The notes: generated from the sequence alone by a model not told the origin. Counted from the first letter of the stretch, positions 1-5,657 are shown. The stretch is DNA of 6,551 nt from Rhodobacterales bacterium (GCA_013298485.1 JAAFHS010000154.1:1-6551), one strand, 5' to 3'. Translations and numbers: made by a program.

Positions 1-1
1 A

Positions 2-43
2 GGCTGGGCCGCCAGTGCCGCGTTCCGGCTCGGGCGGATCTGA
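2..43 (+). CDS. Possible C-terminal end of an upstream gene (partial)
   Basis: Reading from base 2 gives 13 codons (GWAASAAFRLGRI) and a TGA at 41-43. The composition is plausible for a real C-terminus, and the first structured repeat begins only six bases after the stop, as is common at gene ends. The stretch is too short to name a family, and an open run of this length in GC-rich DNA can occur by chance. The reading frame could be confirmed only with sequence to the left of the window. Confidence 0.3.
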   Translation, partial: GWAASAAFRLGRI

Positions 44-49
44 CGACAG

Positions 50-73
50 AGGATGGGCAGCATTGCCCATCCT
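50..73. repeat. Hairpin repeat copy 1 (GGATGGGCA family)
   Basis: AGGATGGGCA at 50-59 and TGCCCATCCT at 64-73 form a perfect 10-bp stem with a GCAT loop. Its right arm, extended to base 75 (TGCCCATCCTAC), is the exact reverse complement of bases 93-104 in the next copy, so the two copies could also pair with each other. It looks like a REP-type intergenic element. There is no T-tract, so a simple intrinsic terminator is not supported. Confidence 0.75.
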
Positions 74-94
74 ACGGGCCAGCCTGCGTTGCGT

Positions 95-117
95 AGGATG
101 GGCAATCTGCCCATCTT
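95..117. repeat. Hairpin repeat copy 2 (GGATGGGCA family)
   Basis: GATGGGCA at 97-104 and TGCCCATC at 108-115 form a perfect 8-bp stem around ATC. One G-T wobble (96/116) and one A-T pair (95/117) extend it. The left arm plus flank (GTAGGATGGGCA, 93-104) repeats, inverted, the right arm of the copy at 50-73. A run of nine C residues follows at 118-126. Confidence 0.7.
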
Positions 118-156
118 CCCCCCCCCAACCGCCCTCCTTGCGACCGCAGGAAAGTT

Positions 157-192
157 GATCGCAAGTCGGGCTTCAGCCCGACTTTCCCGATC
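157..192. repeat. Two-part hairpin, different family
   Basis: AAGTCGGGCT at 163-172 and AGCCCGACTT at 175-184 are perfect inverted arms. This gives a 9-bp stem with a TTCA loop, or 10 bp counted as DNA. An outer pair, GATCG (157-161) and CGATC (188-192), encloses it across a small asymmetric internal loop. No T-tract follows on either strand. It may be a REP-like element or an RNA structure at the end of the convergent transcripts. Confidence 0.65.
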
Positions 193-222
193 ACGCAATG
201 TTTCAAAAGCCTTAACGCGCCC

Positions 223-231
223 TGTGGATAA
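223..231 (-). other. Perfect match to the 9-base DnaA box
   Basis: The minus strand reads TTATCCACA, identical to the high-affinity DnaA box consensus of Escherichia coli. It lies at the left of an AT-rich stretch that runs to about 262 and includes the palindrome ATAATTAT (236-243). Only one box is seen, and no neighbouring gene is of the kind usually beside an alphaproteobacterial origin, so an isolated DnaA site or a chance match is more likely than an origin. Confidence 0.3.
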
Positions 232-256
232 CTTCATAATTATATTGATTTCATTG

Positions 257-287
257 AAAAAAGTCAGAAATTGACAGCCGTCAATTT
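257..287 (-). terminator. Intrinsic terminator overlapping the end of the MATE gene
   Basis: On the minus strand, AAATTGAC (287-280) and GTCAATTT (275-268) form a perfect 8-bp stem with a GGCT loop. Five bases later comes a run of six T (262-257). The stem is made from the last codons of the transporter gene, and its TGA stop (266-264) sits between stem and T-tract. The stem is AT-rich, so termination strength is uncertain, but the position and orientation fit the end of the leftward operon. Confidence 0.6.
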
Positions 288-1595
288 TCCCCCTGCCGCC
301 TTGCCCTCCACCGCCGGATAGGCCCGCCACATCGTCACCCCCCGCGCCACATTCAGCACCATCAGCGCCCCCCATAGCCCATGGTTGCCAAAACCCGGCA
401 CCAGCACCGCCAGCGCTGCCGCGTAAATTGCGACCGACACCAGCATCGTGCGCATCATCAATCCCGTCAGCGTCGCCCCGATGAAAATCCCGTCATAGAT
501 CCAGGCCGCTACCCCGATCACCGGCGCCGCCACCATCCACGGCAGATAGTCCCGCGCCGCCGCCCGTACCTCAGGGGCCGTCGTCATCAGGTCAATCACC
601 ATGTGGCCCGCCAGCCCGAAAACCAAGGCCAGCACCACCGCCCCCGCCACCCCCCACTGCATCGCGATCCGCGATGCCGCCCGCGCATCCCCTGCAACCC
701 TTGCACCCACCGCCTGTCCCACCAGCGCCTCCGCACCAAAAGCGAACCCGTCCAGCGCATAGGCCGTGATCTCCAGAAACTGCAGCAGCACCTGATTGGC
801 CGCCAGCACCACATCCCCCTGCCCCGCCCCCAGAAACAGGAATGTCGTGAAACTCAGCTGCAGGATCACCGACCGCACCATGATGTCGCGGTTGACGACA
901 ACCATCACCGCCAGCGCCGCCCGGTTGCCCACGCGGGCCCAGGCCGCCCGCAGCACCGCCCCGAACGCATCCCGGCACAGCCACAGGCCCAGCGCCAGCC
1001 CCGTCCATTCCGCCATCAGCGTCGCCACCGCCACCCCCGGCACGCCCCAGCCAAGCCCCAGCACGAACCACAGGTCCAGCCCGATGTTCAGCCCGTTCAT
1101 CCACAGCTGCAGCACGAAGACGCCACGCGTGCGTTCCACCGCGATCAACCACCCCGTCACCGCGTATAAGGCAATCGTCGCAGGTGCCCCCCAGATGCGG
1201 ATGCCCAGATACTGCCGCATCAGGTCTTCCACCGCCGCACTGGCCGGGGCCACCCGGAACGCCGCCCAGAACAGCACGCCCTGCAGCGCGATCAGCCCCA
1301 GACCCGCAATCCCCGCAATGATCAGCGCCCGCAGCAGGATGACACTCCGCTCCGCCCCGTCGCCCGCGCCATGCGCCTGCGCCGCCAGACCGGATGTCCC
1401 CATCCGCAGAAACCCGAAAATCCAGTAGACCGTGGCCAGCACGATGGCCCCAAGCCCCACCGCCCCGATCGGGGCCGCCTGCCCCAGCTGCCCCACAACG
1501 CCCGTATCCACTGCCCCCAGCAGCGGCACCGTCGCATTCGACAGCACAATCGGCAGCGCGATTTTCAACAGCCGCGCATGCGTGACGCTGGTCAC
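264..1595 (-). CDS. dinF: MATE-family efflux transporter, DinF type
   Basis: The product is a 443-residue inner-membrane protein with many hydrophobic segments, matching the usual 12-helix MATE size. MATE proteins export organic cations or drugs in exchange for sodium ions or protons. Features I associate with the DinF branch are the N-terminal PLLGAVDTGVVG (24-35), FLRMGTSGLAAQAHGA (62-77), NRDIMVRS in the middle (235-242), TAYALDGFAFGAEA (277-290) and YDGIFIGAT (367-375). The start is GTG. It overlaps the TGA of the upstream thioesterase in the four-base pattern GTGA, and the next Met is residue 65, so this start is well supported. It is the last gene of a three-gene leftward operon. The family is sure; the substrate is unknown, and its link to the thioesterases is only positional. 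Confidence 0.92.
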   Translation of the reverse strand: MTSVTHARLLKIALPIVLSNATVPLLGAVDTGVVGQLGQAAPIGAVGLGAIVLATVYWIFGFLRMGTSGLAAQAHGAGDGAERSVILLRALIIAGIAGLGLIALQGVLFWAAFRVAPASAAVEDLMRQYLGIRIWGAPATIALYAVTGWLIAVERTRGVFVLQLWMNGLNIGLDLWFVLGLGWGVPGVAVATLMAEWTGLALGLWLCRDAFGAVLRAAWARVGNRAALAVMVVVNRDIMVRSVILQLSFTTFLFLGAGQGDVVLAANQVLLQFLEITAYALDGFAFGAEALVGQAVGARVAGDARAASRIAMQWGVAGAVVLALVFGLAGHMVIDLMTTAPEVRAAARDYLPWMVAAPVIGVAAWIYDGIFIGATLTGLMMRTMLVSVAIYAAALAVLVPGFGNHGLWGALMVLNVARGVTMWRAYPAVEGKAAGGKLTAVNF

Positions 1596-2074
1596 TCGCG
1601 CCCTGCAGGCATCAGGAAATGTCCAGTGGCTTGGGCAAACAGCCGCGTGCGGTTGTCCTGCCAGGCCTCAACATGCACCGACGCATAGCGCCGCCCGGAC
1701 CGGTTCACGCGGGCACGGGCGTAAGCATCGCGCGGCAGGCCCGACCGCAGGTAATCCACGCTGAAATCAATCGTCTTCGGCAGGCGCGGCAGGTGATGCC
1801 CCTCACCCGCCTCCATCCCCTGCCACAGGATCGACCAGCCCAGTTCCACGATCGCCGCCACTTCCAGAAACGCCGCAATCGCCCCCCCGTGCAGCGCAGG
1901 CAGCACCGGGTTGCCGATCAGATGATCCGCATAAGGCAGCAATGCTGTCAGCTCATCCCCCCGCCGGTCGAACCGGATGCCCAGGTAATGCGCATAAGGA
2001 ATGCCATCCACCAGCCCTGCCAGCGCCGCATCGCGCCGCTCCTTGACCACCTGCACCGGTTCAGGCGCGCGCAT
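1592..2074 (-). CDS. PaaI-type hotdog thioesterase (first of two)
   Basis: The product has 160 residues and one 4HBT/hotdog domain. It probably hydrolyses an acyl-CoA or aryl-CoA thioester in the cytoplasm. The active-site stretch is ALHGGAIAAFLEVAA (60-74): His62-Gly63-Gly64 as in PaaI enzymes, with Glu71 nine residues after the His where the neighbouring paralogue has Asp. Later strands (TIDFSVDYLRSG, 101-112) fit the fold. I chose ATG at 2074, which overlaps the upstream TGA by one base and has GGGAG seven bases before it. A GTG one codon earlier (2077) would give a four-base overlap and is the alternative. At its end it overlaps the transporter start by four bases. It shares its operon with a second thioesterase, so the pair may act on different chain types. 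The exact substrate cannot be read from sequence. Confidence 0.88.
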   Translation of the reverse strand: MRAPEPVQVVKERRDAALAGLVDGIPYAHYLGIRFDRRGDELTALLPYADHLIGNPVLPALHGGAIAAFLEVAAIVELGWSILWQGMEAGEGHHLPRLPKTIDFSVDYLRSGLPRDAYARARVNRSGRRYASVHVEAWQDNRTRLFAQATGHFLMPAGRE

Positions 2075-2502
2075 CACGCCTCTCCCGCGCGGGTCAGGGT
2101 GAAGGCCCCGCTTGCGGTCGCCACCGGGCGCGCATCGTCATCATCCATCGCCGTCGCCCGCACAAAGGCCACGCTGCGCGTGACGTGAAAACACTCCGCC
2201 CGCGCCCGGATGCGCTGCCCCGGCACCGCCGGGCGCATATAGTCGATCCGCAGATCCAGTGTCGCCGTCGTGACCGGGGCCTCCGGATGGCTCATCACAG
2301 CCGCCCCCGCCGCCGTATCCATCAGGGCCGACACGACCCCACCATGCATCACCCCCGTCGCTGGATCACCGATGAACCGCGCGTCATAGGGCATCGAGAC
2401 GACGGCCACACCATCCTGCAGCGCATCCAGCTGCATCCCCAGCGCTGCACTGTGCGGCAGGGCGGCGATGAACTGACGGGCGATGTCGATGGGGCCGGGC
2501 AT
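2074..2502 (-). CDS. PaaI-type hotdog thioesterase (second, promoter-proximal)
   Basis: The product has 142 residues and a single 4HBT/hotdog domain, the normal PaaI length. It carries the classic motif GVMHGGVVSALMDTAAG (50-66), with His53-Gly-Gly and the likely catalytic Asp62. The strand TLDLRIDYMRPA (81-92) follows. Such enzymes are usually homotetramers that hydrolyse acyl-CoA or hydroxyphenylacetyl-CoA thioesters. The frame is open for 63 more codons upstream (to 2691), but that part is Arg-rich, unlike the family, and would run into the divergent MerR gene. ATG at 2502 fits the domain boundary. No strong ribosome binding site is visible before it, only GGCGGC. It is the first gene of the leftward operon and overlaps the next gene at TGATG. 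Confidence 0.88.
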   Translation of the reverse strand: MPGPIDIARQFIAALPHSAALGMQLDALQDGVAVVSMPYDARFIGDPATGVMHGGVVSALMDTAAGAAVMSHPEAPVTTATLDLRIDYMRPAVPGQRIRARAECFHVTRSVAFVRATAMDDDDARPVATASGAFTLTRAGEA

Positions 2503-2533
2503 GCCGCCATATGGGCCCAAATCCGCGCCGACT

Positions 2534-2543
2534 GCAATATTGC
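2534..2543. promoter_or_regulatory. Perfect palindrome GCAATATTGC, possible operator
   Basis: A 10-base perfect palindrome lies in the 127-base region between the divergent thioesterase and MerR genes, 32 bases before the thioesterase start. It stands out as AT-rich in a GC-rich setting and could be an operator for the adjacent MerR protein or part of a leftward promoter. No convincing -35/-10 pair was identified around it. Function is inferred from position only. Confidence 0.35.
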
Positions 2544-2629
2544 CAAATCCCGCCCTGGCGTGATCGATGTTGCAGCGCGGTTGCCTGCGACGCTGTCCCC
2601 GCGCTAGACTTGCCGCCGGAGGACCGCCA

Positions 2630-2998
2630 ATGACCGAAACCCGCCTCTCCTTCAAAGAGATGTGCGCCCAGTTCGACGTAACCCCGCGCACCCTGCGCTA
2701 TTACGAATACATCGAACTGCTGAGCCCCGAAAAGGATGGCCGCGCCCGGTGGTACACTGCGCGTGAGGTGGCCCGGATGAAGCTGATCCTGCGAGGCCGC
2801 CGCTTTGGTTTCAGTCTTGAGGAAATCCGCCAGTGGCTGCTCGTCTACCGCCAGAAGGGCACCAAACCCCAGCTTGCCTATTTCGTCGAACTGGCCGACC
2901 GCCAGCTGGCCGTGCTGGAGGAGCAGCGCACCCAGCTTGATCTGACGATCAAGGACCTGCGCGTCTTGCGTGATGAGTCCGCCAAGGGCGCGGAATAG
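2630..2998 (+). CDS. MerR-family transcriptional regulator (first paralogue)
   Basis: The product has 122 residues. An N-terminal MerR winged helix-turn-helix spans about 7-72, with FKEMCAQFDVTPRTLRYYE (8-26) as the recognition region and RGRRFGFSLEEIRQ (55-68) as the typical second part. A predicted coiled coil for dimerisation follows at about 80-115. No C-terminal ligand domain or metal-binding cysteine cluster is present, as in the short MerR proteins beside acyl-CoA degradation genes. ATG at 2630 has a strong GGAGGA (2618-2623) six bases before it. TTGCCT (2581) and TAGACT (2605) with an 18-base spacer are a weak promoter candidate, but would leave a very short leader. It is about 60% identical to the second MerR protein over the DNA-binding part. 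It may control itself, the divergent operon or the downstream genes. Confidence 0.9.
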   Translation: MTETRLSFKEMCAQFDVTPRTLRYYEYIELLSPEKDGRARWYTAREVARMKLILRGRRFGFSLEEIRQWLLVYRQKGTKPQLAYFVELADRQLAVLEEQRTQLDLTIKDLRVLRDESAKGAE

Positions 2999-3029
2999 GC
3001 AGATCGTGGCACACAGCCAGCCGTTTACT

Positions 3030-3051
3030 GGGAAAAAACGCCTGTTTTCCC
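3030..3051. repeat. Inverted repeat GGGAAAA / TTTTCCC
   Basis: GGGAAAA (3030-3036) and TTTTCCC (3045-3051) form a 7-bp stem with an eight-base loop, 31 bases after the stop of the first MerR gene. No T-tract follows on the plus strand, so it is at best a weak terminator. It could equally be a protein-binding dyad. Confidence 0.4.
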
Positions 3052-3110
3052 CTAAAGGAAGTGACCCCGGGGCATGCCATTTCGCAATGACCTTTCGTCA
3101 GGTGGCAAGT

Positions 3111-3154
3111 GACGCAACGTCGGACTTACGTAAAGAACATTCCCCCTAGTAGGG
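3111..3154. promoter_or_regulatory. Cluster of dyads upstream of the second MerR gene
   Basis: Three short dyads lie within 44 bases: GACG-CAA-CGTC (3111-3121), the perfect palindrome TTACGTAA (3126-3133), and CCCTA-G-TAGGG (3144-3154). MerR regulators bind dyads inside their target promoters, and ACGT-containing dyads are, as I recall, typical of MerR-type regulators of acyl-CoA catabolism. The operon promoter probably lies here, since the gap between the MerR genes is 212 bases. A standard -35/-10 pair could not be assigned. Confidence 0.4.
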
Positions 3155-3210
3155 TTGCAGGAACAAGCCCATGTCCACGCCGCTTTCTACCACACGGCAA
3201 GGACAAACCG

Positions 3211-3600
3211 ATGATGACGCAAGAGACGATGACGATCCGCGAAATGTGCGATGCCTATGATGTGACACCCCGCACACTGCGCTTTTACGAGGCGAAGGAG
3301 CTGCTCTTCCCGATCCGTCTGGGCACGCGCCGCCTGTTCACCAAGGCAGACCGGGCCCGCCTGACACTGATCCTTCGGGGCAAGCGTTTTGGCTTCAGTC
3401 TGGAAGATATCCGGCAATTGCTGGGCATGTATGACCGCAACGGGTCCAACGAAGGCCAGCTTCGCAAGACGCTGGAACTCGGCCAGACCCGCCTCGCGCA
3501 GATGGAACAGCAGCGATACGAGCTGGATGTCGCCATCGCCGAGCTGAAAGAACAACTGGCCCTGACGGCAGATATGCTGAAAGGGCGCAACGCCGCCTGA
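3211..3600 (+). CDS. MerR-family transcriptional regulator (second paralogue)
   Basis: The product has 129 residues. The MerR helix-turn-helix spans about 8-72, with IREMCDAYDVTPRTLRFYE (9-27) and RGKRFGFSLEDIRQ (56-69). A C-terminal coiled coil at about 83-117 is rich in Gln, Glu and Leu. There is no effector domain. ATG at 3211 has AAGGA (3199-3203) seven bases before it, with a second ATG directly after. The frame is open upstream to 3109, but those residues do not resemble MerR proteins and cross the dyad cluster. Its TGA is 13 bases from the acyl-CoA dehydrogenase start and merges with that gene's ribosome binding site, so the two are surely cotranscribed. This makes it the likelier regulator of the beta-oxidation genes. 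Whether its ligand is an acyl-CoA is not visible. Confidence 0.9.
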   Translation: MMTQETMTIREMCDAYDVTPRTLRFYEAKELLFPIRLGTRRLFTKADRARLTLILRGKRFGFSLEDIRQLLGMYDRNGSNEGQLRKTLELGQTRLAQMEQQRYELDVAIAELKEQLALTADMLKGRNAA

Positions 3601-3613
3601 GGAGGACCGCCCG

Positions 3614-5389
3614 ATGCCCAGCTACACCGCCCCCGTCAAGGACATGCAATTCATCCTGCACAATGTCCTGAACATCACAGCCTCCGATGTGCCGGGCTAC
3701 AGTGATCTGGACGAAGGCTTCACCGCCGCCGTGCTGGAAGAGGCGGGCCGCGTCGCAACGGATGTTCTGGCCCCCCTGAATGCCGTGGGCGACCGCGAAG
3801 GCTGCACCCTGGAAAACGGCGTCGTGCGCACGCCCACGGGCTTTGACGCCGCCTTCAAGGTGATGAAAGAGGGCGGCTGGACCGCCCTTGACTGCGACCC
3901 GGAATATGGCGGCCAGGGCCTGCCCTACCTGATGGGCACCGCCGTGGGCGAGATTTTCGTTGCCGCCAACATGGCCTTCAACATGTATCAGGGCCTGACC
4001 CACGGGGCCTATTCCGCGATCCACGTGCATGGCACCCCGGAACAGAAGGCCAAGTATCTGCCAAAGATGGTCTCTTGCGACTGGACCGGCACGATGAACC
4101 TGACGGAACCCCATTGCGGCACCGATCTTGGTCTCATGCGCACCAAGGCCGAACCGCAACCCGATGGCACCTACAAGATCACCGGGCAGAAGATCTTCAT
4201 TTCCGCAGGCGAACACGATCTGGCCGAAAACATCATCCATCTCGTGCTCGCCAAGGCCCCGGGCGGCGGCGATGGCATCAAGGCCGTGTCGCTCTTCATC
4301 GTACCCAAATTCATCGTCAAGGACGACGGCAGCCTTGGCGCGCGCAATGCCGTCTCGGTCGGTTCCATCGAACACAAGATGGGCATCCACGGCAATGCCA
4401 CCTGTGTCATGAACTACGACGGCGCCACGGGCTATCTGCTGGGTGACCTCTACAAAGGCATGCGCGCCATGTTCACCATGATGAACGAGGCGCGTCTTGG
4501 TGTCGGCCTGCAAGGCTATGCCGTGGCCGAAGCCGCCTATCAGAATGCGCTCGCCTATGCCAAGGATCGCCTGCAGGGCCGCGCCGTCACCGGGCCTGAA
4601 AACCCCTCCGGCCCCGCTGATCCCCTGATCGTGCACCCCGATATCCGGCGCAACCTGATGGACCAGAAATCTTTCGTGGAAGGCGCGCGCGCGCTGACCT
4701 TCTGGGGCGCACATCTGATCGACCGTTCCGTGCGCATGGATGATGACGCCGCCGAAGGCCTGATTTCCCTGATGATTCCGGTCATCAAAGGCTTTCAGAC
4801 CGACAAGGGGTTTGAGATGGCCGCAGCCGCGCAGCAGGTCCTTGGCGGGCATGGCTATATCGAGGAATGGGGCATGTCCCAATTCGCCCGCGATGCCCGC
4901 ATCACGCAGATCTATGAAGGTGCGAATGGCGTGCAGGCGCTCGATCTCGTGGGGCGCAAGCTCGCGATGGATGGCGGCAAGCATGTGCTGGCGTTTTTCG
5001 ACATGGTGAAAAACTTCATCAAGGACAACGAAGGCGACGAGCGGCTGAAAGGCCTGCTCGATCCCCTGAAAACCGCGTCGAAACAGATGCAGGCCGCCGG
5101 CATGTTCTTCATGCAATCGGGCATGAAAAACCCCAATGCCGCCCTCGCAGGCTCCTATGATTTCATGCACCTGATGGGCCATGTCTGCCTGGGCCTGATG
5201 TGGGCGCGCATGGCAAAGGCTGCCTATGCCGCCCTTGATGCGGGCACGGGGGATACCGATTTCCTGCAGGCCAAGATCGCCACGGGCCGCTACTACGCCG
5301 CCCGCCACCTGCCCGCCTGCGCCATGCATCTCGCGCGCATCGAAAGCGGGGCTGACCCCGTGATGGCATTGGAGGCAGAAGCGTTCTAA
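3614..5389 (+). CDS. Acyl-CoA dehydrogenase, large type with extra C-terminal domain
   Basis: The product is a 591-residue flavoenzyme that introduces the 2,3 double bond of an acyl-CoA, the first step of beta-oxidation, passing electrons to electron-transfer flavoprotein. An N-terminal extension is followed by the standard N-terminal, middle (TGTMNLTEPHCGTDLG, 158-173) and C-terminal dehydrogenase domains (GGHGYIEEWG, 411-420; QIYEGANGVQALDLVGRKL, 432-450). The likely catalytic base is Glu435. About 140 further residues form the extra domain of this long subfamily, which also includes the 3-methylmercaptopropionyl-CoA dehydrogenases (DmdC). ATG at 3614 has GGAGGA (3601-3606) seven bases before it. 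A thiolase downstream in the same run favours general fatty-acid oxidation over a DmdC role, but sequence alone does not settle chain specificity. It is not the membrane-type E. coli FadE. Confidence 0.93.
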   Translation: MPSYTAPVKDMQFILHNVLNITASDVPGYSDLDEGFTAAVLEEAGRVATDVLAPLNAVGDREGCTLENGVVRTPTGFDAAFKVMKEGGWTALDCDPEYGGQGLPYLMGTAVGEIFVAANMAFNMYQGLTHGAYSAIHVHGTPEQKAKYLPKMVSCDWTGTMNLTEPHCGTDLGLMRTKAEPQPDGTYKITGQKIFISAGEHDLAENIIHLVLAKAPGGGDGIKAVSLFIVPKFIVKDDGSLGARNAVSVGSIEHKMGIHGNATCVMNYDGATGYLLGDLYKGMRAMFTMMNEARLGVGLQGYAVAEAAYQNALAYAKDRLQGRAVTGPENPSGPADPLIVHPDIRRNLMDQKSFVEGARALTFWGAHLIDRSVRMDDDAAEGLISLMIPVIKGFQTDKGFEMAAAAQQVLGGHGYIEEWGMSQFARDARITQIYEGANGVQALDLVGRKLAMDGGKHVLAFFDMVKNFIKDNEGDERLKGLLDPLKTASKQMQAAGMFFMQSGMKNPNAALAGSYDFMHLMGHVCLGLMWARMAKAAYAALDAGTGDTDFLQAKIATGRYYAARHLPACAMHLARIESGADPVMALEAEAF

Positions 5390-5401
5390 GCTCAGCGCAC
5401 C

Positions 5402-5420
5402 GATTTTTCTGCGAAAAATC
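5402..5420. repeat. Inverted repeat GATTTTTC / GAAAAATC
   Basis: GATTTTTC (5402-5409) and GAAAAATC (5413-5420) make a perfect 8-bp stem with a TGC loop, 12 bases after the dehydrogenase stop. It is strongly AT-rich against its surroundings. No T-tract follows. It may be an mRNA structure that separates expression of the dehydrogenase from the genes downstream, or a dispersed intergenic element of this bacterial group. Confidence 0.6.
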
Positions 5421-5444
5421 CCGCCAGCCTGTTGGAGATGATGA

Positions 5445-5657
5445 ATGCCGAAACGCTTTCGCCTCACCCGCCGCTTTCCCGTCGCCATGACCGAAGACGG
5501 CTACCGTCGCCTGAAAAAATTCGCGACCGAGGCGGGTCTGGACGAAGGCGAGGCGCTGTCGTTTCTGTTTGAGAACTTCTCCTCCGTCATCAACGAAGAC
5601 AACCTCACCCACCGCCTGCGCCTGTTCAATTCCGAACTGGAGGACCGCAAACACTGA
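5445..5657 (+). CDS. Small protein, ribbon-helix-helix-like
   Basis: The product is a 70-residue basic protein of no family I can name. The segment RRFPVAMTEDGYRRLKKFATEAGLDEGEALSFLFENF (9-45) has the layout of a ribbon-helix-helix (MetJ/Arc) fold: a short alternating strand at 10-15, helix A at about 17-29, a turn at GLD (31-33), and helix B at about 34-45. The N-terminal MPKRFRLTRR is strongly basic, as in DNA binders; the last 20 residues are charged. ATG at 5445 has GGAG (5434-5437) seven bases before it. It lies between the dehydrogenase and the GST gene in the same direction. No toxin gene is adjacent, so an antitoxin role is not supported. A regulator or other accessory of the operon is a guess; that it is a real gene is likely. 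Confidence 0.72.
   Translation: MPKRFRLTRRFPVAMTEDGYRRLKKFATEAGLDEGEALSFLFENFSSVINEDNLTHRLRLFNSELEDRKH

Noticed and set aside
1..263. Chromosomal or plasmid replication origin
   Set aside because: Only one DnaA box is present, and no dnaA, hemE, parAB or repABC gene is seen. The AT-rich part is partly a terminator tail.
53..274. Open frame of 73 codons through the repeat region
   Set aside because: It runs through two hairpin repeats and the AT-rich terminator tail, has no ribosome binding site or recognisable domain, and looks like chance.
2503..2691. N-terminal extension of the second thioesterase
   Set aside because: The extra 63 codons are Arg-rich, unlike hotdog enzymes, and overlap the start of the divergent MerR gene with its strong ribosome binding site. 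ATG at 2502 gives the normal family length.
3109..3210. N-terminal extension of the second MerR protein
   Set aside because: The extra 34 residues do not match MerR proteins, and ATG at 3211 has a well-spaced AAGGA. The upstream part covers the probable promoter region.
3395..5488. A 697-codon open frame on the minus strand opposite the dehydrogenase
   Set aside because: It is antisense to a clear acyl-CoA dehydrogenase, is rich in His, Gly and Ala without domain signatures, and also crosses the end of the second MerR gene. Long antisense frames are normal in GC-rich coding DNA.
5445..5657. Toxin-antitoxin module centred on the ribbon-helix-helix-like gene
   Set aside because: Neither neighbour is a toxin: they are an acyl-CoA dehydrogenase and a GST, and no small frame beside it resembles RelE, ParE, PIN or similar toxins.
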